From positions 1-64,000 of the forward strand of contig CBDCUO010000045.1 of the NCBI GenBank assembly GCA_965222705.1: DNA of 64,000 nucleotides. Reading direction: 5' to 3'. Under the pieces are notes generated by a model. The model was not told the DNA's origin and did no database searches. It was given only the letters and a program-made list of their open reading frames with translations. Made by a program: the position numbers and the translations under genes. This stretch comes from JAFMDF01 sp965222705 (GTDB taxonomy: Bacteria; Bacteroidota; Bacteroidia; Chitinophagales; Saprospiraceae). Below, piece by piece: positions 34,990 through 44,653 of the stretch (within the stretch, counting starts at the first letter, position 1; every line of letters starts with the position of its first letter).

Positions 34990-37548
34990 TTACAGCCCCT
35001 TTTCAATTAATTCCAAAGTTGTTTGCAATGCTTGTTCGGCCGTTGTTTTATAATGGGGAATAACACCCACGCCTTCCCAATTGGTCTTTGTGATAGGGTT
35101 AATGGCTCTGCCCGTAGGCAGCATCAGTTCAAATTTTTCATCAATAATTCTGGGTTCAACTGTATGCGCGCCGCCGCCCGTTATTTCTCCGACTAAGGTA
35201 GCTCGTTTTAAGTGCTTTAAATCGTAAGAAAATTCTTCTCCAGCAGAAAAAGTTTTGCTACTTGTTAGCACATATATGGTAGCGTTGGGTAAGGGGACAC
35301 CCTTCACTTCCTCCGTATAGGAACTCATAGTAGAGCCGTTAGGGCGATAATAAAAGTCATTAAGATGCACTTTTTGACTTTTGGGATATAAATACGATAT
35401 AAGATAACTAATCATAGCAGGGTCACCACCACGGCATTCAGTTAGGTCAAAAATGATACTTTTACAGTTTACAAATTGTTTCATCATAGCATCAGCAGCC
35501 TCTTTTGCTTGGGCATCCATTCTTATGGGGAAAAATATGGGCATTTTTACATATCCAATAGTCCTTTCCTTCACTTCTATATTGGTAAAACCATAATTTT
35601 CAACACTTTTCAAAAACTCATTGATGCTAGGTTGTTGGGGTTGTGGGGTTGTGGAAGCATTTTCGGGATTTCTATAAATCACTTGTGCATGTTTATCATT
35701 GGTTATTGTAAAAATATCCTTTTTAATATAGGAAGCTAGGCTATCGTAGTTGGTCACTTTGTAATAGTCGCCCTTTTTAAGTTTAGTCAGTAGCAATTCA
35801 CTTACCTTTTTGCCTTTTTGGGAAAAGGTGTAGTTCTTCGAATACAAGGCACTTATTTTTTCTACCAATTGCTTGATGTATTCTCTATCTATGCTTTTTG
35901 CAGCACTAACTAATTTACTTTTATCTCGGATTTTTTTGTACTCAATATCCTTATTCCAGTTTGGCCAATCGGTTGAATTGACCAATTCCAAGCCTATCAA
36001 TAGATTCATTAGTGCATCTGCCGCTATATTTTGAGCATTAAAACCTTCGTAATATTCATCGGTCACCTGATGATAATGCTGCATATAATCCGCAATTTTT
36101 TGCTGTTCTGCTGCTCCTCCTTTTTCAGGGTTTTGATTGCCTATCGCCCATACGGCAGGCACCCCTTTTTCTACAAAAGGAAAATGGTCTGAACGCTGAA
36201 AAATATTCAGATAAGCAGGCGATAGGTCTTCTATGGTTGTTCTGCCCATTTTCGCTACGGCGGCATCTACATACTTATCCATTTGTGAATATCCCTTTAA
36301 CACACTTGTGGCTGTTTTCATTTTGTTGGTGGCAAAATGCCCATCGGCATTGATAACACAAACCGCCTCTTTAAGTGGATAGATAGGATACTCCGCATAA
36401 TACCTAGCCCCTAACAAGCCCATTTCCTCAGCCGATGTAAAAAAGAAAAGCACGGAGCGCTCTGGTTTCCTTTTCATTTGCTTAAAAGCTCTTGCCACTT
36501 CCAAGTGCATAGCAGTCCCCGAAGCATTATCTATGGCTCCATTAAAGATAGAATCTTGGCCAAGTCTAGCAGGGCGTGTACCCACGTGGTCCCAATGAGC
36601 CGTGTAAATAAGGTGTTCATTCGGGCGTTTGCCCCCTTTGAGTATACCTAAAACATTGTTGGTCTTTAGATAATCTTCTGAAATGGAGGTATTGGTCAAT
36701 GAAATTTTGGTTATTAACTGTAGCCCCTTGAAATCTTTGGCAAGGGCCTGTTCTACGTAGTTTTCTTTATGCCCTGATGCTTGGAGGAGTGCCATCATTA
36801 AAGGCTTGGAGATCATTCCGGAAAATAGAAGCCCATCGGCAATATGCTCGTGATGCCCTTTTACGAAAGTAGTTGAATAATTGCTACTGGGAGAAGAAGC
36901 AATGCCATCCCAATCAATAAATTCGTGATGCACTATCAATATGCCTTTAGCACCCCGCTCCAATGCCCATTTCTTTTTTTGGTTAAAATCGGCATAAGGC
37001 GATGCATTCATGCCATTGAACTGGCTGTCGTCTTTTGTATAAAGACCAGGGTCACTGAATAAGATAATGACAATCTTATCTTGCACCTCCAGGTTTTTAT
37101 AATCATCCCAATTATATTCTGGTGCAATGATACCGAAACCAGCAAATACCATCTCCGCATCCTCTACCACGACGGGTTGATGTACCGCATAGGTAGTTTT
37201 GGCATAAAAATCCTTATTGGGAAGGTAGGTGGTTTTACCTCGCTGGGTGGTAATGAGCATGTCACTTGGCGTCTGGTATTTAAGTCTTGCAATGGTGAAT
37301 TCTTGATAATAGCTTGCTCCATTAGCTGGTGCTATGCCTATTTCTTTTAGTTGTTGTACTAAATATTGGACTGTTTTTTCCTCTCCTATTGTCCCAGGTT
37401 GCCTTCCCAAAAAATCGTCAGATGCCAATGTTTTTATATGGGATTGAATATTGGCTTCTGATAAAGACGGTATCTTCTGACTGCTACAACCTAAAAGTAG
37501 GACAAAGGTCGAGCAATAGAAAATAGTGTGAATAGCTTTTACGGTCAT
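34990..37548 (-). CDS. Lipoprotein with M28 aminopeptidase and S41 protease domains in one chain
   Basis: An 852-residue protein with lipobox VLLLGC (Cys21). Residues about 30-520 are an M28 zinc aminopeptidase with an inserted PA domain (about 120-280). The metal and catalytic residues are His318 and Asp320 (AHWDH), Asp340 (GAIDN), Glu374/Glu375 (SAEE), Asp402 (NADG) and His455 (RSDHF). After a helical linker, residues about 660-850 form an S41 tail-specific-type protease with IIFDLTECRGGDP, TSSKTFSAGEEF (Ser768) and GEITGGGA. The S41 half looks complete in its active-site core but lacks an obvious PDZ. Both halves face outward or the periplasm. Confidence 0.85.
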   Translation of the reverse strand: MTVKAIHTIFYCSTFVLLLGCSSQKIPSLSEANIQSHIKTLASDDFLGRQPGTIGEEKTVQYLVQQLKEIGIAPANGASYYQEFTIARLKYQTPSDMLITTQRGKTTYLPNKDFYAKTTYAVHQPVVVEDAEMVFAGFGIIAPEYNWDDYKNLEVQDKIVIILFSDPGLYTKDDSQFNGMNASPYADFNQKKKWALERGAKGILIVHHEFIDWDGIASSPSSNYSTTFVKGHHEHIADGLLFSGMISKPLMMALLQASGHKENYVEQALAKDFKGLQLITKISLTNTSISEDYLKTNNVLGILKGGKRPNEHLIYTAHWDHVGTRPARLGQDSIFNGAIDNASGTAMHLEVARAFKQMKRKPERSVLFFFTSAEEMGLLGARYYAEYPIYPLKEAVCVINADGHFATNKMKTATSVLKGYSQMDKYVDAAVAKMGRTTIEDLSPAYLNIFQRSDHFPFVEKGVPAVWAIGNQNPEKGGAAEQQKIADYMQHYHQVTDEYYEGFNAQNIAADALMNLLIGLELVNSTDWPNWNKDIEYKKIRDKSKLVSAAKSIDREYIKQLVEKISALYSKNYTFSQKGKKVSELLLTKLKKGDYYKVTNYDSLASYIKKDIFTITNDKHAQVIYRNPENASTTPQPQQPSINEFLKSVENYGFTNIEVKERTIGYVKMPIFFPIRMDAQAKEAADAMMKQFVNCKSIIFDLTECRGGDPAMISYLISYLYPKSQKVHLNDFYYRPNGSTMSSYTEEVKGVPLPNATIYVLTSSKTFSAGEEFSYDLKHLKRATLVGEITGGGAHTVEPRIIDEKFELMLPTGRAINPITKTNWEGVGVIPHYKTTAEQALQTTLELIEKGL

Positions 37549-37677
37549 CTCAAATTATATTGTTTAAAAAGAGTAAATGTAGAATGGTCTGTTTTTTAAA
37601 TTGCCAAGAATAGAAAACAGAGAGTTGAGAATAGGGTAAAAAAATAATTTCGTCAACTTGTCTACTTTATTAATTCC

Positions 37678-39594
37678 TCATTGCTGAGAGAGGTTTTTAG
37701 AAGTTGCGCCCAACCATGCTTCCCTCAATTTCAATTGTTGAGTCGTCGGATGTTCCATCAAAGTCAAAGTTGGAGCACTCATAGATTTTACTTTTTTAGT
37801 GACAGCACTCAAGGTCAGTAATTCAGGTTCGCCAGCAGCATTTTTGCGATAGACTTCTATTTCAAATAATTGGTCTTCCTTCATCTTTGACATAATGGAT
37901 TGAATAAAGTCATTAATGCCCGTTGAGGGAACAACTTTGCCGCCGACTTTATAAATTTCGTCTCCAACTTGATACCCCAATGCCCTGCCAAATTCATTTA
38001 AAGAGTAGGTATTATTGACGAACAAGCGTTGTGTTTCTGAATTAAACCCTAGATTGACATTGCCTAAAGTAAAGGATTGAGTAGGTTTAGGGGCTTCGTA
38101 TTGCACGCCTGCTTTTTGAAAAATTTCCGCTAATGGCAAGACTTTTTTACCTGCTACATAGGTTTGTAAAAATTGATAAATGGCAGGGTAGGTCATTTTT
38201 TTTATAGCTTTAAATAAGCATTTGTCTTTAAAGGGCTTTTGTGCGCCATATTTTTGAGATAAGTCTTCCATTAAATCGACCATGCCATAAGTTCCCTTTG
38301 ATAATCTTAATAATTCTATATCCAAGCACATCCCTATCAAAGCCCCTTTTTGATACACATTGCCATATTGGTCCGCATATTTATCCAAGCATTCTGCGCT
38401 CAATTCAGTAAAGGGCAAATCATCTTTGTATAGTGTTTGGGATTGTAAAATTTTCTGCCCAATCGTTGCTAAAAACTGCTCTGGAGTGGTCAAACCTTCG
38501 CGAACTTGTGCATGGTGTGCAAAATATTCGGTTACGCCTTCATACATCCATAGGTGTTTGGACATATCGGGTTCATTAAAATCGAAATAATGAATTTCTT
38601 TAGAATGAACATTGAGCGGCGTAACAATATGGAAAAATTCGTGGGCAGCTATATCTACCAAAAATTGCTGAATCTGGTCTTGCGGATAATCGGGCATCAC
38701 ATAAAGCGAAGAATAATTATGCTCCAATGCCCCCGTTCCAATGCTTTGCGTTTCGGGGTCCAAGAAATACATCAAAAAAGCATAGCGTTGAACGGGTAAT
38801 GTCCCACCCAAATAGTCTCTTTGTGCATATAATAATTCCTGATAAGGTTTTGCCAGATTTTTAGCTTTGACATTGCTCGTTGGTGAATGAACGGCGATTA
38901 ATACTTCTGCATTCCCAACTTTAATGGTAGCGGTATCTGGGCGACAATACATCATGGGCGTATCCGCCAAAGCATTATAACTAGCAAATTGGTAGATGTC
39001 CATCCCCGAACCAGTTGAAATGGATTGAACGGGAGAAGCCCCATAAAAGTCCCTAGGTTTATCTATAGTAATTGAAAATTTTTCTTGTTTTTTCCCTTCA
39101 AAATAACCATAAAAAGCATGGCCATTTAGAACAAAATTTTTATCGGCTTCGATGTTACTGCCCGACATACCAGAAACAGGTTTGCCACCCGTTGCGTCAA
39201 AGGTATCGTCCACCCAATAGGTGATTTTGTATAAAGATTTGGCATTTTCAATGACCCATGTATTGACATCTGGATGCCTTGTTTTTAGGAGTTCTCCTGC
39301 CTGATTATAGGCTTGAAATTGGCTAACAAAGCGACCAAAATCATAGACTGTATAAGTACCAGGAATGATTTTGGGGAAGTGAAATTTAATGCTATTTTTC
39401 TTAATTTTTGGGGTAATTAATTCCACTTTTACCTTATCCTCCTTTACCGCTTTTAAATTTATAAAATATTGATAGTCCGAATTTTGAGTTTTATCAAAAT
39501 CTATATTTTCAAAAGTTTCTTTATCGTTCGTAAAGCCTGTTATTGTGACAAAAGCAGTAAAAAAGAAAATAAGGTAAATTGTTTTTATGTTCAT
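37678..39594 (-). CDS. M61 glycyl aminopeptidase-family metallopeptidase with PDZ domain
   Basis: A 638-residue protein; I start at the ATG 39592-39594 (MNIKTIYL) rather than the upstream TTG because it gives a clean signal peptide. The N-terminal beta domain (about 40-220) is followed by the metallopeptidase core with zinc motif HEFFH in DIAAHEFFHIVTPLNVHSKE and downstream Glu in LWMYEGVTEYFAHH. A PDZ-like C-terminal domain has NEFGRALGYQVGDEIYKVGG. This layout is typical of periplasmic M61 peptidases in Bacteroidota. Neighbour of the M28-S41 protein on the same strand, 129 bp apart. Confidence 0.88.
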   Translation of the reverse strand: MNIKTIYLIFFFTAFVTITGFTNDKETFENIDFDKTQNSDYQYFINLKAVKEDKVKVELITPKIKKNSIKFHFPKIIPGTYTVYDFGRFVSQFQAYNQAGELLKTRHPDVNTWVIENAKSLYKITYWVDDTFDATGGKPVSGMSGSNIEADKNFVLNGHAFYGYFEGKKQEKFSITIDKPRDFYGASPVQSISTGSGMDIYQFASYNALADTPMMYCRPDTATIKVGNAEVLIAVHSPTSNVKAKNLAKPYQELLYAQRDYLGGTLPVQRYAFLMYFLDPETQSIGTGALEHNYSSLYVMPDYPQDQIQQFLVDIAAHEFFHIVTPLNVHSKEIHYFDFNEPDMSKHLWMYEGVTEYFAHHAQVREGLTTPEQFLATIGQKILQSQTLYKDDLPFTELSAECLDKYADQYGNVYQKGALIGMCLDIELLRLSKGTYGMVDLMEDLSQKYGAQKPFKDKCLFKAIKKMTYPAIYQFLQTYVAGKKVLPLAEIFQKAGVQYEAPKPTQSFTLGNVNLGFNSETQRLFVNNTYSLNEFGRALGYQVGDEIYKVGGKVVPSTGINDFIQSIMSKMKEDQLFEIEVYRKNAAGEPELLTLSAVTKKVKSMSAPTLTLMEHPTTQQLKLREAWLGATSKNLSQQ

Positions 39595-39839
39595 CTCTAT
39601 TTGCAATAGTTAGTTGATAGTATAGCAAATTTAGAGCAACCTGTTTTGGGGAAATAGTAAAAATTCGACAGTTGATAACTAAAAATCAATCCGAGGCAAT
39701 TTGGATTAAGATACCCTTACTTTATGTTTGTTTTTATAGAAAAATACCCTTACTTTGTGCAGTATCCATTTAAATCAATGTAATTACTAATTTTTTATAG
39801 AAACATTTTATTTCAATTAAGGGAATGGGAAAAAAAAAG

Positions 39840-40090
39840 AGCCGAAAACCCTTAATACTTAGGAGAGCTAGACAAGTTGGTAAAACGACTGTTATTAATT
39901 TATTAGCAAAGGATTTTGACCATTATGTATATCTTTAATTTAAAGATAGCCAAAGACCGCCGTTATTTTACAGATTTTGAAACAATTAGTAAATCCTTCT
40001 GAAAGAACCTTCTATTTATTAAACCTGCCTTATTTTTTAGTTGAGCTACTCCCTGATTATATTGATTGTATGGAAAGGGAGATAAAGTTA
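39840..40090 (+). pseudogene. Remnant of an AAA_14/DUF4143-type ATPase
   Basis: From 39840 the frame gives SRKPLILRRARQVGKTTVIN and LLAKDFDHYVYL, a P-loop of the AAA_14 family. One base over, it continues as LNLKIAKDRRYFTDFETISKSF before another stop. A third segment reads SERTFYLLNLPYFLVELLPD, like the C-terminus of these DUF4143-containing ATPases. The gap between is far too short for the missing middle, so the gene is deleted and frameshifted. The rest of the 39595-40420 stretch shows no intact gene. Confidence 0.6.
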
Positions 40091-40420
40091 ATGTCATTTT
40101 AGACAGGGGATTGTCTCACATAACAATGGTGCCGATAAAATTCCTTTTGAAATGGCTATAATTGGTAGCTGGGGATAATTGTTTTGAAATGGTCAAACAT
40201 CAGAACTGAAACAGATGATATACAATTGAAATAAAAGTGTAATGTAAGCTAGTTAATAGAAATTGAATACTGGTAGAATTGGTTGGATAAAGTGGGTTTT
40301 TACCGTTTTTTATTTAAGAGTCTCTAGCTTTATACTAACTTGCATTAGTAATCTTGCTATCCGCAACTATTCTATGGCGTATAACAAGGAGTAGGCAATT
40401 AAAAAATAAACATCCAGACA

Positions 40421-42301
40421 ATGAGAAAAGCTATTATTTTCTATTTTATTATTTTGTTATTGGCTTGCAATCAATCCAAAAACAATAATGCAACGAATGA
40501 TACTTCAAAAACAACGGAGTTAAAACCTAAGGACGAAGCGGAATTAATTGCCGATACTAAACAAAAAGTTAAAGCGTTGAATGAAAAATTAGATGGAAAA
40601 AGGGTCTATTCGTGGGTAGATAAACTAAACATACGTAGTCAGGCTAGTATTAAGGCAGAAGTCATCGCTTCTGTAGATAGTGACGATGCTTTAGAGCTAA
40701 CCGAAACCAAATCGGAAAAGATGGAAACTCTAGTTCTTCGGGGTGTTGCCTATCAAGACTATTGGTACAAGGTTCGCACTTCGGATGGCAAAGAAGGCTG
40801 GGTCTTTGGCGGTGCGGTGAAGCAAAAAAATGAACAAAAAGGAAATGCTATCTTAACAAAAGAAAAATTTGCCTTCCCACATTTTGGTGAATTTGATTTG
40901 TCAGATTGGAAAAGTATAAAATCTGATAATTTTGGAGGAGGCGATGTGGAAGGCTCAAGCAAGTTCTACCAAAAAGGCGATAGAATCCTCGAAATTTCAG
41001 AATCGGATATGGGTGATTATGGCTATAGGTACAGTCAAAAATTGATGGACTCTAACAAAAAAGTGCTGAAAGAGCGAGACTTTAGTTTTAGCTCTATGGA
41101 GAATAGATTGTCGGAAGAAGTAAAAGACTTTACTCAAAATCCACCTAAAAAATATTCCAGAGTACAGGAAATAAATAGTCCTATTGCACTTAAACCAAAA
41201 CCTGTAATGGCTTCAGGCAGTTGGAAAATAGAATCCCTTGATGCTACAAAGTCAAATGCTGAATCTATAGGTATGAAACCCCTTTTTGAATTGAGCCCCT
41301 TATCAATATTTGATGAAACTGTCACAGGTCTAAGTTCCTCTGAGAAAAAAAACTTACTTCAAAAAGGTAAATCAGAATCTTGGGAAATCACTAAAGAAAC
41401 TCAGACAAAAATGGTGATTAAAGGAGAGGGAAATGATTTAGTGAAGCTATATTTGCTAAAAAATAAGAAAAATTCAGACGGCTTGTTAGCAGTTGAAACC
41501 ACAAATGGAAAAACTTCAGAAATCCAGCTATGGAAGTATTTGGACAGTAATAAAAATCTTAAAAAAAGTAGCAATCTAAAGAAATATAGTGCCGATGATT
41601 TTGTAAGTAAAGCAGATAAATTGCCTGCTTCTTATAGCCCTCAGTTGCATTACGAGTTTATTGATGACCAAACGATAGAAGTATCCCTTTATACCTGGAT
41701 GGATAAAGAATTTGAAAATCGTGAAATCATTAATAAAATATTTCTAAAGTGGAATGGAGAAAATTTTGAGGAGAAGATTATGAAAAATCAAGCGGTTAAA
41801 ATACTTGATAAGCCCAACTATGATCTATCCAAACTTAACCATGACGGTAAAATTGTGCATAAAAGATTTTGGCAGGATTCCAATGGTGAAAACATTGTAT
41901 TGTTTACTCGAAATAAAGAGGAACTATTTGCATATCACTACACAATTGATGCTGACAATGTTAAGTTGCTGAGAAAAGTATATGATTTTGAAAAAAAATG
42001 CGATTATGACCTGTTTTTAGGATTTATAGAAAATTCAATCAAGGTTACTGATTTAGATACCAACAATTTTGGCGAAATTACTTTCGCCTATAAAAAGGCA
42101 TGTATTTCAGATATTTCTCCTAAGGGCTTAAGATTACTTATGCTGGAAAATGGCAATAAATTTATTATTAGAGGGACTACTTCAATTGATAAGCCTGGTA
42201 TAAAAGTGGACGGCACTAAAAATATTGACGCTTCCTTTAAGAATGCCCCTGACAATTTTCTTTCGCATGCTAATAAAATATGGGAAGGGATAAATAAGTA
42301 A
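40421..42301 (+). CDS. SH3-domain lipoprotein of unknown function
   Basis: A 626-residue lipoprotein (lipobox IILLLAC, Cys16). After a charged stretch there is a bacterial SH3-like domain (about 63-133: YSWVDKLNIRSQAS, YWYKVRTSDGKEGWVFGGAV), known for binding peptidoglycan or proteins. The remaining 490 residues alternate beta strands and are not recognised. No enzymatic motif is visible. The gene stands alone between the ATPase remnant and the ISAzo13-like transposase. Confidence 0.75.
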   Translation: MRKAIIFYFIILLLACNQSKNNNATNDTSKTTELKPKDEAELIADTKQKVKALNEKLDGKRVYSWVDKLNIRSQASIKAEVIASVDSDDALELTETKSEKMETLVLRGVAYQDYWYKVRTSDGKEGWVFGGAVKQKNEQKGNAILTKEKFAFPHFGEFDLSDWKSIKSDNFGGGDVEGSSKFYQKGDRILEISESDMGDYGYRYSQKLMDSNKKVLKERDFSFSSMENRLSEEVKDFTQNPPKKYSRVQEINSPIALKPKPVMASGSWKIESLDATKSNAESIGMKPLFELSPLSIFDETVTGLSSSEKKNLLQKGKSESWEITKETQTKMVIKGEGNDLVKLYLLKNKKNSDGLLAVETTNGKTSEIQLWKYLDSNKNLKKSSNLKKYSADDFVSKADKLPASYSPQLHYEFIDDQTIEVSLYTWMDKEFENREIINKIFLKWNGENFEEKIMKNQAVKILDKPNYDLSKLNHDGKIVHKRFWQDSNGENIVLFTRNKEELFAYHYTIDADNVKLLRKVYDFEKKCDYDLFLGFIENSIKVTDLDTNNFGEITFAYKKACISDISPKGLRLLMLENGNKFIIRGTTSIDKPGIKVDGTKNIDASFKNAPDNFLSHANKIWEGINK

Positions 42302-42609
42302 CTGCATACAAAGGCTAAAATGTCAATAGCATCTCCTATGAAAAAAAGGAATTGTTAAGTCGGTTTTCGGACACAAAACGGGTAAGTTTTTTAAGATAGG
42401 GTCAAAAAAAGCCCTATGTCCTCCCATGCCGTGCCCTTATTTATTTTTTCTTTTTCAAAACACCTTCAAAAAAAAAAGCGGGTGGACTAACAAAGACTAA
42501 AAATCCCTAGCTTAATAACCTCCTATTAGCAGTCCACAATCACTTAAACTTATTAAGGGATACGGGAAAAAAATAATCTACCCGTTGAAAATTAAAAAAT
42601 ACTAATAAC
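42302..42609. other. Gene-free stretch before the ISAzo13-like transposase
   Basis: No coding frame is supported here. It contains a hairpin-forming pair GTGGACT / AGTCCAC (near 42483 and 42532) and a long A-rich tract. The left end of the transposable element should lie in it, but I found no convincing terminal inverted repeat. Confidence 0.4.
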
Positions 42610-42873
42610 TTGTGGGAAAAAACAATGAGAATATATTTAGCTCCACAAGTTATGTCAAGTTTTAATTCAGCTTTAAGCAAATTAAAGGGTTATGAAAGAC
42701 GTCAATTTGCTGCTGAATTATGTGAACAATACTTTGATAGTTCTCCTCGGAAAATGGAAAGACACTTTGATGTCAGCCGTGAAATGGTAGCCTTAGGTTT
42801 ACATGAACGGCGTACAGGAATTCGTTGCGTAGATGCTTTTGGATTGAGAGGTGCACTCAAAAAAAAGAAATGA
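42610..42873 (+). CDS. ISAzo13-like transposase, N-terminal part
   Basis: This 87-residue frame encodes YERRQFAAELCEQYF and PRKMERHFDVSREMVALGLH, the HTH-type start of ISAzo13 transposases. It ends at LKKKK and a TGA at 42871-42873. Eight A followed by G at 42859-42867 allow a -1 slip into the catalytic frame. It starts at a GTG or the nearby ATG at 42625 (MRIYLAPQ). Confidence 0.7.
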   Translation: MWEKTMRIYLAPQVMSSFNSALSKLKGYERRQFAAELCEQYFDSSPRKMERHFDVSREMVALGLHERRTGIRCVDAFGLRGALKKKK

Positions 42874-43745
42874 TTCTTCAAGATTTGCCTTCAGATATTG
42901 AAGATATAGTGGATGAAGAAAGTCAAATTGACCCTCAATTTAAAACTACCCGTTGCTATGTAAAAATTAGTGCAGCTTATATTCGTAAAGAATTAGTACT
43001 AAAAAAGTCTTACGGACTAAGTGATTTTTGCCGAAAAACGGTCAATAATATACTTAATCGTTTGGGCTATACTTTGAAGAAAGTATTGAAAACTAAGCCC
43101 TTAAAGAAAATACCTGAAACGGATGCTATTTTTGAAAATGTTCATAAACAGCATCATTTGGCAAAATCAAATCCACGCATTTTACGCATTTCTGCCGATG
43201 TTAAAGCAAAGGTAAAAGTGGGTAATTTGAGTAGAAAAGGGTACTGTTTTACTAAAAATGCACCTAAAACGGATGACCATGACCAACATTGGACAGATGT
43301 ACTGGCACCTTTTGGTGTACATGAAGTAAATACGGATAATACATTTTTAGTGTTTGGCAACTCTAAAGAAACGCCAGATTTTATCGCAGACTGTTTTGAA
43401 TGGTGGTGGTCTCAAAGGCGATTTGAACCTAATGAGTATGATTTGCTAATGATTGATTTAGACAATGGCAAATCAGTTGCTGGAAATACTAAGCGTTTTC
43501 TACAACGTATGGTTGCCTTTTCTAAAAAAATAGGGCTACCAATCAGATTGGTCTATTACCCACCTTATCATAGTAAATATAATATGGTGGAAAGATTTTG
43601 GGCTGCTTTAGAAAACTATTGGTCTCCGCTCGTTTTAGACACCATTGAAAATACAATAAATATTGCCAAAAAGGTAGTCTGGAAAGGAATGAATCCAATT
43701 GTTCATTTTCTTAATAAGGCTTACCAAAATGGAGCGACATTATAA
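42825..43745 (+). CDS. ISAzo13-like transposase, catalytic part
   Basis: This frame, effectively read from the slippery site on, carries the DDE core: RILRISADVKAKVKVG (first Asp), YDLLMIDLDNGKSVAGN (second acidic cluster), and LVYYPPYHSKYNMVERFWA (glutamate region). The YYPPYHSKYN motif and the WKGMNPIVHFL tail are typical of ISAzo13. No internal stop disrupts it, so with frameshifting the transposase could be functional. Confidence 0.75.
   Translation: MRRCFWIERCTQKKEMILQDLPSDIEDIVDEESQIDPQFKTTRCYVKISAAYIRKELVLKKSYGLSDFCRKTVNNILNRLGYTLKKVLKTKPLKKIPETDAIFENVHKQHHLAKSNPRILRISADVKAKVKVGNLSRKGYCFTKNAPKTDDHDQHWTDVLAPFGVHEVNTDNTFLVFGNSKETPDFIADCFEWWWSQRRFEPNEYDLLMIDLDNGKSVAGNTKRFLQRMVAFSKKIGLPIRLVYYPPYHSKYNMVERFWAALENYWSPLVLDTIENTINIAKKVVWKGMNPIVHFLNKAYQNGATL
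42861..42867 (+). other. A-AAA-AAG slippery heptamer, programmed -1 frameshift site
   Basis: In the N-terminal frame the codons read CTC AAA AAA AAG AAA TGA. A -1 slip at A-AAA-AAG (42861-42867) continues GAA ATG ATT CTT into the catalytic frame, avoiding the TGA four bases later. The geometry is identical to the site at 30452-30458. Confidence 0.7.
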
Positions 43746-43871
43746 AAACTGTTCATTCCTAAAATATTTGAAACTTAAATTGCAAAGTACTAGTGCTTAT
43801 GTACATAGAAAGTTTTCCCAATTTTTATAATTTTCCAAAAATTGGAAAAGATGCAAAAACAACATTTAAAA

Positions 43872-44347
43872 TTAAGCGACTCAGATTATAAATATTTATC
43901 CTATCTGATAGCCTAAACTTATTAAACGATACGTTGGACATGAACTTGTCCATCAGGAATTATCAGCGAGAAATCAAAAATGACAGCCTTTTATTAGACC
44001 ATTTAATTTATGGAAAGCCTTATGATGCATAGCAGAAAATGAAATGCCTTATTATCGACATCACCTTTCCAAACTAAAAAATGGGATTGATAAGTATTTA
44101 GAAACCGATTCAGTAGCCTATCGAAACAATGAATTACACAAAACTTATCAATTGAGTTTTGGTGAAGAGGGCAGATGTCCGGAATTAGTAGCCTCTGCTT
44201 TTTCCTTTTCCCCTGAATCTTATCAACAATTATTAGAAGATAGAACCCTGCATCGAACCTTAATAGAAGCTAGAGAAGATAAAAATCTATCTTGTTAGAA
44301 TTTTATTTGCCAGCTCAAGAACAAGCTTTGACCGTAAGAAAGGCTAT
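43872..44347 (+). pseudogene. Decayed gene of unknown family, cut by a MITE
   Basis: Coding-like text jumps among frames: LSDSDYKYLSYL (from 43872), then DSLNLLNDTLDMNLSIRNYQ and REIKNDSLLLDHLIYGKPYD (from 43907, stop at 44030), then MPYYRHHLSKLKNGIDKYLE and onward to EAREDKNLSC (44044-44298), then ILLEFYLPAQEQALTVRKAI (from 44289). These join smoothly if frame errors are ignored, so they are one helical protein with at least three frame breaks. It ends where the 234-bp element begins at 44348. Confidence 0.5.
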
Positions 44348-44581
44348 TACTTTGTAAACTAAATTTCTTAATTTTTTGAACATGTCTTTTTCTCCAACTC
44401 TTCGTTGCGTACGCCAAAGTCGCCTTGATAGCTACGGCTATGGCCAGCCCACCCGTTTCGGTTCACTCACTCAAAAGCTCATCGAGCTTTTGCCCTTCGG
44501 GTTCGTTCGCTCATGTTCGCGCCTTGATTTGAAGGAAAATTCAAAGCTCAAAAAGTTTAATAAACTTTTATTTACAAAGTA
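44348..44581. repeat. 234-bp MITE-like element
   Basis: The ends are TACTTTGTAAA (44348-44358) and its exact complement (44571-44581), extended by an imperfect match over about 35 bp. The centre contains a GC-richer section with a perfect hairpin AAAAGCTC-ATC-GAGCTTTT. The left end shares TACTTTGTAAACTAAATT with the 60-bp palindrome at 3617-3676. It has no transposase and interrupts a decayed gene. The gap from 44582 to 44653 shows no gene. Confidence 0.65.
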
Positions 44582-44653
44582 CTAGTATCCAAGAATTAAA
44601 AAAATTTGAATAAAAAACACACCAACGTATAGTTAAGGATGACGAAATATACC

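Larger units (their letters stand above)
42610..43745 (+). mobile_element. ISAzo13-like element, ends not resolved
   Basis: Only the coding extent is given. Two overlapping frames encode an ISAzo13-family transposase. No matching inverted repeats or target duplication were found in the 250 bp on either side. The sequence CAAAGTACTAG at 43783-43793 recurs at 44575-44585 and may mark an end of something inserted here. Confidence 0.6.

Noticed and set aside
44376..44585. 69-codon frame within the 234-bp element
   Set aside because: It spans inverted ends and hairpins of a repeat; no protein-like features.
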